DNA from: a bacterium
GTDB taxonomy: Bacteria; Actinomycetota; Acidimicrobiia; Spongiisociales; Spongiisociaceae
Assembly (NCBI GenBank): GCA_026710435.1
Contig: JAPOQZ010000266.1
Span: forward strand, 19,409 to 83,408
Length of the DNA stretch: 64,000 nt
Reading direction: 5' to 3'
Part shown: positions 33,713-41,588 of the stretch, one piece after another
How the letters are laid out: the number at the start of each line of letters is the position of its first letter
Position numbering within the stretch: position 1 is the stretch's first letter
Program-made: the position numbers and the translations under genes
The notes under the pieces: model-generated
Seen by the model: only the letters and a program-made list of their open reading frames with translations
What the model was told of the DNA's origin: nothing
Databases searched by the model: none

Positions 33713-34287
33713 ACATACGTGGGATTCCATTCGAGGAGATGGACTCCTCGATGCGCCGCAGGGCTGAGGCGGCCGCAGAACTCAGCGGCGACATGCGGTT
33801 CATCCGGGCAATAGCAGCAGCTCCCCACATGGTCGACTTCTACTTCGGCGGCTTCTACGAAGATGTGTTCTTCGGTGGCGAGGTTCCGATCATCACCAAG
33901 GAATTGGTCCGGCTGAGGCTCTCGAACCTGCACGGGTGTGCCTTCTGAAACCGCACCAATCCCGTCTCGGCGAGACGGAACGGAGTAAGCGAGGAACAGA
34001 TCGAAGCAGTGGCTGGAGACATCCGATCTGGTCCCTTCACCGAGGCCGAGAAGGCGGCTCTGGCTCTAGCCACGGTCCTGTCCAACGCGGTTCAGGATGG
34101 GTTGGTGGATGAACAGCTGGCGGCCGAGTTGCACCGCCACTACACGGACGGCCAGATCATGGAACTGGCGATGGTGATCGCCATACTCACCGGCATGGCC
34201 CGCATGCTGTTTGCCTTCGACCTCGCGGATCGAGAGCAGGCTTGTCCGGTCGGTGGTTTGTCCGGGGGTCAGAGCAACGACAACTGA
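33709..34287 (+). CDS. AhpD/carboxymuconolactone-decarboxylase-like selenoprotein candidate (in-frame UGA)
   Basis: One open frame of 192 residues from ATG 33709 to TGA 34285-34287, broken only by a TGA at 33946-33948, codon 80. The context is ELVRLRLSNLHGC-A-F-[TGA]-N, so the UGA falls exactly on the second Cys of the CxxC redox motif of AhpD-like proteins (Cys77-x-x-Sec80). The upstream Glu65 and downstream VSEEQIEAV ... AEKAALALATVLSN ... DGQIMELAMVIAILTGMARML are standard for the family. A perfect 7-bp hairpin starts 13 bases after the UGA. AhpD-like CxxU selenoproteins are known in bacteria. Read as termination, the product would be a useless 79-aa stub. No sel genes are in the window, so proof lies elsewhere. 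Confidence 0.75.
33962..33978 (+). promoter_or_regulatory. Candidate bacterial SECIS hairpin
   Basis: CCGTCTC (33962-33968) pairs perfectly with GAGACGG (33972-33978) across a GGC loop. The loop starts 20 bases after the in-frame UGA. A short stem, a small loop with G at its first position and this spacing all fit the loose consensus for bacterial selenocysteine insertion elements. Confidence 0.6.
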
Positions 34288-35315
34288 CTCGATGTTTCAT
34301 CCACGCACCGGAGGGGAGAGTATCCGGGCGTGAGGGCGTGAGAGGTGTCGAGGTAGACCTTGGCCTCGGGCGCGCCGCTGAACCGGCCGTGACTCCACCG
34401 CACCTCTACGTGCCCGTCCACACGCCGTGGTGTCCCAGAAGTCCTGTCCATGAGTTCGGCCCACCACCTGACTACGGGCTGTCCGGCGCTCGTATCGGGT
34501 TCTGCCTCGAATGCCCGGAACCCGTAACGCTGCCGGAAGTCCCATGGCGTACCGACCCGGAAGCGCACCGGCTGTCCGGCCGACGCCGTGCCCAGGATGA
34601 AGTAGGGCGCGGCTTGGAGGCGGAGCAGGCGCCACAGCATCTCCTCGCGCGCTAAACGGTCGGTGCCGAGAGCCCTCTGCCACCGGGTGGCAGACGCGCT
34701 AGAGACAGCCGCGCAGAACCGCCGGTAGGGACCGGCAATGTCAGGCGGCCACGTGCGTTCGAAGCGTCCCTTCAACCTGAGGCGGTCGGTACTGGTGAGC
34801 CGATCGAGAGTTGACGGAAGATCGCCGCTGCCGAAGTGCTTCCGGCATGCGCGGTACAGCTCCTGGTATTCGGTTGGGGCCGCCTCAAGGTACCAATCGG
34901 TCCCGTCCCCTCGGCGGTTGGCCAGCAGGCGGTCGAACAGGTGAGCGGGAGAGACGTTGTAGAGCACATTCGATCTGTATTTGCAGCTTATGAGGAAGAC
35001 GTAGTCGACGCGGAGATCAACGGGGATCTGCTCGTAGCCAGGGGGATTCTGGTTTCCTTTCCATTCAACCCTTTCCGGCACCCGATCCTTCAATCCGTCC
35101 GCTGACGACGCGAAGGCCCGACCGTTTTCCCAAGCGTCCTCGAACAGCTGGTGCTGTTCCCCAGCAGCCCGCGCATCCTTCAATTGGTTGAAGTGCCGTC
35201 CGGCGACGTTGAGCATCTCTCTCGGGCGCGCATCCAGGGCTTCGTCCAGGCACTCGATTCCAAGCATGGCCAGACCTGTAACGATCTCCGATATCTCGGT
35301 GCGGAGGCTGGCCAC
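34269..35315 (-). CDS. Probable restriction endonuclease (partner of the adjacent methyltransferase)
   Basis: A 348-aa protein from GTG 35315; an in-frame stop just upstream leaves no earlier start. No strong family signature is seen, but VDLRVDYVFLISCKYRSN (99-116) gives a D-x(n)-(S)xK arrangement compatible with the PD-(D/E)xK nuclease core (Asp100/104, Lys112). It is the only gene beside the DNA methyltransferase, on the same strand and 79 bases after it, the usual geometry of type II restriction-modification pairs. The call therefore leans on context. Its 3' end overlaps the AhpD-like gene convergently by 19 bases. Confidence 0.5.
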   Translation of the reverse strand: MASLRTEISEIVTGLAMLGIECLDEALDARPREMLNVAGRHFNQLKDARAAGEQHQLFEDAWENGRAFASSADGLKDRVPERVEWKGNQNPPGYEQIPVDLRVDYVFLISCKYRSNVLYNVSPAHLFDRLLANRRGDGTDWYLEAAPTEYQELYRACRKHFGSGDLPSTLDRLTSTDRLRLKGRFERTWPPDIAGPYRRFCAAVSSASATRWQRALGTDRLAREEMLWRLLRLQAAPYFILGTASAGQPVRFRVGTPWDFRQRYGFRAFEAEPDTSAGQPVVRWWAELMDRTSGTPRRVDGHVEVRWSHGRFSGAPEAKVYLDTSHALTPGYSPLRCVDETSSQLSLL

Positions 35316-35394
35316 AATCCGATCGGCCTACTGCGAGCGGTTCGGCCTGGCGCGCCCAAGCATTTCAGTAGGCGTGGATGCTGTCCTGCCCATC

Positions 35395-36336
35395 TCAACC
35401 CTCACCAGTACCCGCCTGAGCTATCCGTGTCCTCGCCAGCTCCACGTAGGTCGGGTCGATGTCATAGCCCACCGCGCGGCGGTTGGCTTCGACCGCCGCC
35501 ACCAGGGTGGTACCGGAACCCATGAACGGGTCCAGCACCAGATCCTGTTCGTACGTGTACAACTGGATCAGGCGGGCTGGCAACTCCACCGGGAAAGGTG
35601 CCGGATGCCCGATCCTGCTCGCATGGGCGGGAGGAATCTCCCAGACATCCAGGGTCGCTTCCATGAACTCGTCCCGGCCGATCGTTGCCTTGTGGGGGAG
35701 TCCGTCCTCCCGGCGCCGGGCGGGAGACAGAGCACGATTGAACCGGCCCTTGCCGGCGATAACGACCCGTTCGGTGACGTCCCGCAAGACGGGGTTGGTC
35801 GGGCTGCGCCACGACCCCCAAGCGCAGGATCCGCTGGAGGCCTTGGCCTTGCGCCAGATGACCTCTCCGCGCAGCAGAAGACCCAGGTCGTCCTGGAGGA
35901 TGCGGATCACATCGGCGCTGAGGCTGCGGTATGGCTTACGTCCCAGGTTGGCGACGTTGACCGCGATCCGTCCACCTGGCTCGAGAACCCGCAGGCACTC
36001 TCCGAAGACATCGCGAAGAAGGGTCAGATAGTCGACGTAGGATTCGGGAACCTGCCGGCCCGCCACTGCCTGCTCGTAGTCCTTCCCGACGAAGTACGGC
36101 GGTGAGGTCACGACCAGAGCGACGCTGTTGTCAGGGAGTTGCTCCATCTTCCGGCTATCGCCATGGATGGGCTGGGGCTGGTCGAACCCGTCGGCCGGCT
36201 TGACACGATCGTCGGTAGACAGCTCTGGTGGAGCGAACCGGGCGTAGAAGGCGGAGGCATCGTGACCCTCGCGCCGGCCCGCTCCGAAGCTCGATGTGGC
36301 TGTGCTCCTCCGAGAATCCTGTGTGTGGTGCGCCAC
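35395..36336 (-). CDS. Site-specific DNA methyltransferase (beta-type motif order)
   Basis: A 313-aa DNA methyltransferase of the N6_N4_Mtase family. The catalytic motif IV is TSPPY (77-81), near the N-terminus, and the SAM-binding motif I DPFMGSGTTLVAAV is near residue 270, so the order IV-then-I marks the beta class. The SPPY form is commonest in N4-cytosine enzymes, although N6-adenine use occurs. RAVGYDIDPTYVELA follows motif I as expected. A ribosome site GGGGAGGAG precedes the ATG. With the downstream gene it makes a plausible type II restriction-modification system. The recognition sequence cannot be inferred. Confidence 0.88.
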   Translation of the reverse strand: MAHHTQDSRRSTATSSFGAGRREGHDASAFYARFAPPELSTDDRVKPADGFDQPQPIHGDSRKMEQLPDNSVALVVTSPPYFVGKDYEQAVAGRQVPESYVDYLTLLRDVFGECLRVLEPGGRIAVNVANLGRKPYRSLSADVIRILQDDLGLLLRGEVIWRKAKASSGSCAWGSWRSPTNPVLRDVTERVVIAGKGRFNRALSPARRREDGLPHKATIGRDEFMEATLDVWEIPPAHASRIGHPAPFPVELPARLIQLYTYEQDLVLDPFMGSGTTLVAAVEANRRAVGYDIDPTYVELARTRIAQAGTGEG

Positions 36337-36440
36337 GTATCATCTCCTCCCCACACCGATCTTACATGCTTGTCATTAGCCAGGTTAGGTCCCGGGTGTG
36401 ACAGGATGGACGGTCAGTGCCTGATCCCTCCTTGCGCCGG

Positions 36441-37298
36441 TCAATTGCCCGTTATCAGGTAGGAGAGGGTGCGGTTGGCATTCATCGGAGCCCACTGCTT
36501 GAAGCCGGGCCAGTGCCCGTAGCGGGGCCTGAGGCGTTCAGCCACACGGGCGCATGTCTCGTTGCGGACCCGCTCGGTCATCTGGACCCCGTCCTCGCCG
36601 GGTAGCGGCTTCTGCCCACCCATCGAGGCGAACTCCTGGGCGGAGATGTCGATGAGTTCGTGGAAGTAGGCCCGGTAGTCCTCGGCCCAGGAACGTTCGC
36701 CCGGGCCGAGATGGCCGCCCATGACGATGTCGAACTGCTCCTCCTCGAGAGCGTCGAGGGTGGAGACTATCCCGGCCAGGTCCGAGTCGGCCAGGTCCCG
36801 ATACGGGGCCACTCCCGGCTCGATGACGTCGGAGAACACCAGCAGCCTGCCCCCGTCGGTATCGGCGAACAGAGCGATGTTCGAGTCCGAGTGGTTGGGC
36901 CCGAAGTACTTGGTCCTGATGCTCACGCCGCCGAACACCAGAACCTCCTCGTCGGCGACCAGCCGGGTGGGGATTCGGATATCGCCTGCGGCCCTACGCA
37001 CGATTCGCTCCGCTGCCTGGGGATGGGCGATCACTTCCGCGTCTTCGCTGAGTACACGGGCGCCGCAGGCGTGATCGCGATGGTCGTGGGTGTAGACGAT
37101 GGCCACCACCGGCGCGTCGGTAACGGTTGAGATCGCGGTGCGGTAGGCCGAGGCGGCGTGGTCGTCGATCGGGTCCACGGCACACACACCATCCGGCGTC
37201 ACGAAGAAGGGACTGGAGTAGAACCCGGTCCGCCATCTGAAGACGTACACTCCGCCTCCGAGGTTGTCCACTTCCCAATCACGAGTTGTCGACGTCAT
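36441..37298 (-). CDS. MBL-fold metallo-hydrolase (paralogue of 8206-9054)
   Basis: A 285-aa metallo-beta-lactamase-fold protein. The zinc motif THDHRDH occupies residues 70-76, and FGPNHSDSNIALF and VMGGHLGPGERS supply later ligands. Opening (VYVFRWRTGFYSSPFFVT) and closing (KPLPGEDGVQMTERVRNETC ... ILSYLITGN-like end) match the 8206 protein closely, so both came from one duplication. It is divergent from the Dpp-type permease operon starting at 37412, with 113 bases between starts, a shared regulatory region. The substrate is likely an ester, lactone or thioester of whatever the permeases import; this is inference. Confidence 0.85.
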   Translation of the reverse strand: MTSTTRDWEVDNLGGGVYVFRWRTGFYSSPFFVTPDGVCAVDPIDDHAASAYRTAISTVTDAPVVAIVYTHDHRDHACGARVLSEDAEVIAHPQAAERIVRRAAGDIRIPTRLVADEEVLVFGGVSIRTKYFGPNHSDSNIALFADTDGGRLLVFSDVIEPGVAPYRDLADSDLAGIVSTLDALEEEQFDIVMGGHLGPGERSWAEDYRAYFHELIDISAQEFASMGGQKPLPGEDGVQMTERVRNETCARVAERLRPRYGHWPGFKQWAPMNANRTLSYLITGN

Positions 37299-37411
37299 GA
37301 TCCTTCCTCACTTTTCCCTCCCCGGTATGTACAGGGCGATGCCGGATGATGATAGGTTTAGCTGGCTCACCCGTTCGGAGCGACCGGCGGACTCGTAAGA
37401 GGAGAGACCCA

Positions 37412-38383
37412 GTGACGTCATTCATCCTGCGAAGAGCGGTGGGCAGCGTGCTGGTGTTCTTCGCAGTGGCCATTCTCGTCTTCGCGATGATCCACCTCGC
37501 CCCCGGTGACATAGCTCAGCTCATGCTCGGAGTGAATCTCGACGCCACCATCATCGAGGAACTTGCCCAGGAACTCGGTCTGCGGCGACCCTTCATCGTC
37601 CAGTTCGGTTCCTATCTCGGTGACTTGCTGACAGGTGAGCTGGGGGAGTCGGCCTTCTCGAAGAGGCCCGTCTGGGAGATGCTCAAGGAGCGCGCGCCCG
37701 TCACCCTGGAACTCGGTCTGGTGACGGCGGCATTCGCCACGATCATCGCGCTGGTACTCGGTCTGATCGCTGCGGCCCTCCCCGGCAGTTTCCTTGACGG
37801 GCTGATACGCGTGGTGACCATCGTCGGGATCTCGATCCCCAACTTCTGGCTGGGCCTGGTCCTGATCATGGTGTTCGCCATCTACATCCCCGGGATCCTT
37901 CCGCCGGGCGGGTGGGTCGCCTTCACCCAGGACTGGGTTCTGAACCTCAAGAGTCTGGTGCTGCCCGGCCTCGTGCTCAGCGTCGGAACGGTCGCCGTGG
38001 TCGCCCGCACGTTGCGAGCCTCGATGCTCGACGCGCTCGAGCGCGACTACGTGATGTTTGCCCGTTCGATGGGGCTCAGGCGCCGCCGAGTGATCGGGAC
38101 CGTGGCCTTCCCTAACGCCATGCTGCCCACGACCACCGTGATCGGTCTCCTGGTCGGGTACCTGGTGAGTGGCTCCGTTATCGTCGAGACGGTGTTCACC
38201 ATTCCCGGCGTCGGTCAGTTACTGGTCACCGCGTTGCGGACCCAGGACATCCCGGTGGCGATCGGAGCGACCATGTTCGTGGCTGCCCTGTTCCTGTTGA
38301 TCAATCTGCTGGTCGACATCTCCTACGCAGTGCTGAACCCCAGAATCCGTGAACTGTACCTGCGGCGGGGAGCGGCCCGATGA
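37412..38383 (+). CDS. ABC transporter permease, DppB/OppB type
   Basis: A 323-aa integral membrane protein from GTG 37412 (AGGAGAG upstream). The N-terminus FILRRAVGSVLVFFAVAILVFAMIHLAPGD is the classical first helix and PGD motif of dipeptide-type permeases. The cytoplasmic EAA-like loop is LERDYVMFARSMGLRRRRVIGTVAFPN. About six helices are predicted. It pairs with the next gene through an ATGA overlap. No binding protein or ATPase genes follow in the window, so the transporter is incomplete locally. The family 5 binding protein at 20601 is a candidate partner. Confidence 0.92.
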   Translation: MTSFILRRAVGSVLVFFAVAILVFAMIHLAPGDIAQLMLGVNLDATIIEELAQELGLRRPFIVQFGSYLGDLLTGELGESAFSKRPVWEMLKERAPVTLELGLVTAAFATIIALVLGLIAAALPGSFLDGLIRVVTIVGISIPNFWLGLVLIMVFAIYIPGILPPGGWVAFTQDWVLNLKSLVLPGLVLSVGTVAVVARTLRASMLDALERDYVMFARSMGLRRRRVIGTVAFPNAMLPTTTVIGLLVGYLVSGSVIVETVFTIPGVGQLLVTALRTQDIPVAIGATMFVAALFLLINLLVDISYAVLNPRIRELYLRRGAAR

Positions 38384-39318
38384 CCTCGACCTCAGGCGGT
38401 GCGGCGGGCGCCGACCAGACGGTTGCCCACCGACCGCGAACCTTCCGGCGCTCCCTAACCCTGGCCTTCCAGACCCTCAACCACAATTGGCTCACCAGGG
38501 TCGGGGCGGTCCTGGGTTTTGCATACATCCTGTTCGCACTGGTGGGACCGGTCCTAACCCCCGATCCGCTCCAGCAGAGCAACGACATCCTGCAAGGCCC
38601 GAACGGGACGTACTTCTTTGGCACCGACCAATTGGGGAGGGACATGCTGTCGCGTGCCGCGGCAGGAGCTCGGGTGTCACTCCTGGTGGCGATAGCGAGT
38701 GTGATCGTGGGGCTGCTGCTCGCAGTCCCGGCGGGAATGCTGGCCGGATTTCGCGGGGGGACCCTCCTGGACGAGATCATCATGAGGTCGGTGGACGTTC
38801 TACTGGCGCTGCCGCTGTTCGTGCTCGGCATGTTCGTCCTGGGCGTGTTCGGCACTGGCGATACGCAGATTGGTTTCCTGACCATCCCCGCTGCCTGGAA
38901 GGTAGTGGTGCTGATCGCCATCGCCGCGACACCCTTCTTTGCTCGCGTGGCGCGTGCCGCCACCCTGACCGAGGTCGAGGAGGACTACGTGGACGCACTC
39001 CGGGTGGTAGGCGTGCCGCGCCGGGTGATTCTGTCCAAGGAGATACTCGTCAATGTCCTGCCGCCGGTGCTGGTGCAGGCCTTCCTCTGGATTGCCATCG
39101 CCATCTTCGCAGAGGCGGCGCTCAGCTTCCTCGGTCTCGGGATCCAGGCGCCCCAACCCACCTTGGGCAACATTCTCTTCGACGCCACCAGCTACATGTT
39201 CGCCGGGGCGTGGTGGTTCTCAGTTCTTCCGGGTCTGGTGCTCCTAATGGCCACCGTCGCCTTCAACCTGGTGGGTGACGGCCTCAACGACCTACTGGAT
39301 CCGCGTCTCCGGCAGTAG
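38380..39318 (+). CDS. ABC transporter permease, DppC/OppC type
   Basis: A 312-aa permease starting at ATG 38380 inside the stop of the previous gene. It has the N-terminal helix typical of OppC_N (NWLTRVGAVLGFAYILFALVGPVLTP), FGTDQLGRDMLSRAAAGARVSLLVA, which is the hallmark sequence of DppC proteins, and the EAA loop VEEDYVDALRVVGVPRRVILSKEILVNVLPP. Together with DppB it forms the translocation channel. No ATP-binding genes follow; the next gene is convergent. The pair may rely on ATPases encoded elsewhere, or the operon has been truncated. Confidence 0.92.
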   Translation: MTSTSGGAAGADQTVAHRPRTFRRSLTLAFQTLNHNWLTRVGAVLGFAYILFALVGPVLTPDPLQQSNDILQGPNGTYFFGTDQLGRDMLSRAAAGARVSLLVAIASVIVGLLLAVPAGMLAGFRGGTLLDEIIMRSVDVLLALPLFVLGMFVLGVFGTGDTQIGFLTIPAAWKVVVLIAIAATPFFARVARAATLTEVEEDYVDALRVVGVPRRVILSKEILVNVLPPVLVQAFLWIAIAIFAEAALSFLGLGIQAPQPTLGNILFDATSYMFAGAWWFSVLPGLVLLMATVAFNLVGDGLNDLLDPRLRQ

Positions 39319-39361
39319 CGGAAGATCCCTCCGCCAGGTGAGTCAATCAGGCCTGAACGGA

Positions 39362-41206
39362 TCAGACCGGCAGCCACTTGATAGTCATAAGGAATACGTA
39401 GATACCGATGATCGCGAGACCTATAACGACTGAGAGCACTCGTTCTATCTTGGGGCTCTGTTCCACGGTTCGCGCGGTATCGCGGAACAGAACCGAACCG
39501 GTCTCTGTAATCAGAGGATCGTCACGTTCGGAGCGTTGGCCAAACAGATGAATAGTCATGAATACCACTACTGACGCGAGCAGCATCGATACTACATCGT
39601 TCAGTAGCGCAGGCCATGCGGCGGCTTCGGTACGGGCGAACACCGCCATACCTGCCACGACGAGCGCCGAGATGACAATTACTACCAATTCAGCCATGTT
39701 TCGTCCACGCTGCTTGCTGTTTACTAGCGTGTCAAGGCTTGCTTGCAGGCGCGCGGTTTCGGAACGGTCCAATCCGGCAATTCCTATCTGATGGCTTACG
39801 TATTCGTAGGCTTCGGTCAGTCTGGTGACGTCGTTGGTCGTGTTGATCGTACGAACACTCTTCAGCATCGTTGCGCGGTTCTCCTCGTCGGCCTGCAGTC
39901 CGACCAGTTTCCGATATAGCGCGTAGGTTTGCTGCTCTTCGTTGATCATATGGGCATTGAGGCGCGAGGTGCGGAACAACAGGATGAGAACGAACACAGT
40001 AGCGCCTGCACCCAACAATCCGTAGTAGTTGCCGAACACCGAAAACCATCCGTATTCGGGGATGTGGGTGAACCACTCATCACGCATATAGACGATGAAC
40101 CCGAAACCGAGCAGACTGAGGATGAGCCACCTAACATCGGCCCGTTCCTCGGATCGAAAGTTGATAAGGGCGTTCACCGCGATCACCGCAGTGGCACCGA
40201 TCCAGAGGAAGTCGGTTCGGTAGACGGTCACAGTAGCGAAGGATCCCAACCATATCAGAGACAGAACCGGGCGAAGATACTGTATGACGTTCACACCCAG
40301 GTGTTTAGTTTGCGGATTCGCGTAACGGAAAGCGATGTTTCCGAACGAACTGACTATCCCGGTAACAATTACCCAGATGACTGCAATCGATGCGAATCCG
40401 CCCAGATATATGCCCGGGCCGGTAAGTCCAGGAAAGAAGGTTAGGCCGACTATAAGACTGCCTAATATGCCAGCTACATTTGTTACTATCGAAACAGCAA
40501 GTATGCAGCCTAACTCATCCTTGGGATCGTCAGGTAATTCCGTCGTACCCTTGCATATACTATGGTACAAGGCCGTTCCCAACTTAAACCTAAAGGATAT
40601 CCAGGAGAGACAGACGGCCGTAGATGCTGCCAACAAGAGACCCCATAGGAGCTTCCATCCACCCCCTTCAGTCGTTATACCACCGCTCTGTGACAACGTG
40701 ACAAGCGCAATACCAGCCATAGCTGTAGCTATCAACAGCCAATCCTGCACGACCATAGTCCGGTAGCGACTACGAGTATCATGCCGTTTCTGATAAGCAA
40801 CGAAGAGGATAAGCCATCCGCCGGTAATAACGGTTACTAAAGCAGTATCGAGAAATAGAGTGGCCCAAACAAAGAGTGCCCAAATGAAGCCGTTTAGCAT
40901 TGCTGGCACACCATCACGTGTGGGAAGGCGCCGAACGATCCAAGTCCAGACGTCTCTACGTCTTATGAGGTCCGGGCAAGTCAACATTAGATAGACGAAC
41001 CAGACAATGGATATTATGAGGTGGAACCAGAATTGGAATACAAACGGGCCAACGGTTGTACCTACAAGTGCCACTACGAGCGGAACCCAAGACATCAAGA
41101 ATACTGAAACACCCATCCACGATGCCGCCCTTGTGTCCGGCTTCAGCCTCCTGATATCCATCATAAGGAGCCCTTCTGATTCCGTAGGGCCCGGCATCGT
41201 GGCCAT
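39362..41206 (-). CDS. Large multi-pass membrane protein of unknown family, low GC
   Basis: About 614 aa. The first two thirds hold roughly ten hydrophobic helices arranged like an EamA-type transporter (WVPLVVALVGTTVGPFVF ... VIQYLRPVLSLIW). A cytosolic helical section follows (about 430-520, rich in Glu, Arg, Thr), then three more helices and a short C-terminal tail. Base composition is visibly lower in GC than every neighbour and codons are unlike theirs (many ATA, TTA, CTA), which points to recent transfer. The start is ATG 41206, or ATG 41164 as an alternative. It is convergent with the permease genes, and a family B element lies between it and the MmgE gene. No function is assigned. Confidence 0.75.
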   Translation of the reverse strand: MATMPGPTESEGLLMMDIRRLKPDTRAASWMGVSVFLMSWVPLVVALVGTTVGPFVFQFWFHLIISIVWFVYLMLTCPDLIRRRDVWTWIVRRLPTRDGVPAMLNGFIWALFVWATLFLDTALVTVITGGWLILFVAYQKRHDTRSRYRTMVVQDWLLIATAMAGIALVTLSQSGGITTEGGGWKLLWGLLLAASTAVCLSWISFRFKLGTALYHSICKGTTELPDDPKDELGCILAVSIVTNVAGILGSLIVGLTFFPGLTGPGIYLGGFASIAVIWVIVTGIVSSFGNIAFRYANPQTKHLGVNVIQYLRPVLSLIWLGSFATVTVYRTDFLWIGATAVIAVNALINFRSEERADVRWLILSLLGFGFIVYMRDEWFTHIPEYGWFSVFGNYYGLLGAGATVFVLILLFRTSRLNAHMINEEQQTYALYRKLVGLQADEENRATMLKSVRTINTTNDVTRLTEAYEYVSHQIGIAGLDRSETARLQASLDTLVNSKQRGRNMAELVVIVISALVVAGMAVFARTEAAAWPALLNDVVSMLLASVVVFMTIHLFGQRSERDDPLITETGSVLFRDTARTVEQSPKIERVLSVVIGLAIIGIYVFLMTIKWLPV

Positions 41207-41252
41207 ACACAGAGCGTAGAATACATCTTGGGACGGGTCGATCTACGCATTA

Positions 41253-41456
41253 ACCCTGATGTTCATGTTTCCCGACATACCCACGGCAGCATGCCACATC
41301 AACCACATCACCGCGGCCGGGCCGGGCTTTACCCGACGGGTGAAGGTCACGCCGGGCCGAGACGGGACTGTCGAAACGGCCGTTATCCCTGGTCAGAAGC
41401 TCATATCCCACACCCCGTTCGCCCCGGTAAAGCCCCCGCATGAAAAATCGGGGTTA
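41253..41456 (+). mobile_element. Repeat family B copy 5 (intact ends)
   Basis: TA at 41251-41252 and 41455-41456. The left end ACCCTGATGTTCATG and the right end CATGAAAAATCGGGGT are near-perfect inverted repeats, with an element length of 204 bp as in copy 1. The rest of the 41207-41588 gap holds no gene. Confidence 0.78.
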
Positions 41457-41588
41457 ATGGGTGCAAGAATGCACCTGGTTCGTACAACGGTGTCTAATAC
41501 CCGTTATCAGCTTGGAAGCCGGTCGAATCAGGGAAGCCTCGGTCCATCGTGTGTTCTGATCGCCATCGCGAGAGTGCCCATTGAGTAT

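Noticed and set aside
33709..33948. Reading the AhpD-like gene as a truncated pseudogene
   Set aside because: The stop is at the exact redox Cys codon, the frame continues without another lesion to a normal end, and a SECIS-like hairpin follows. Recoding explains this better than decay.
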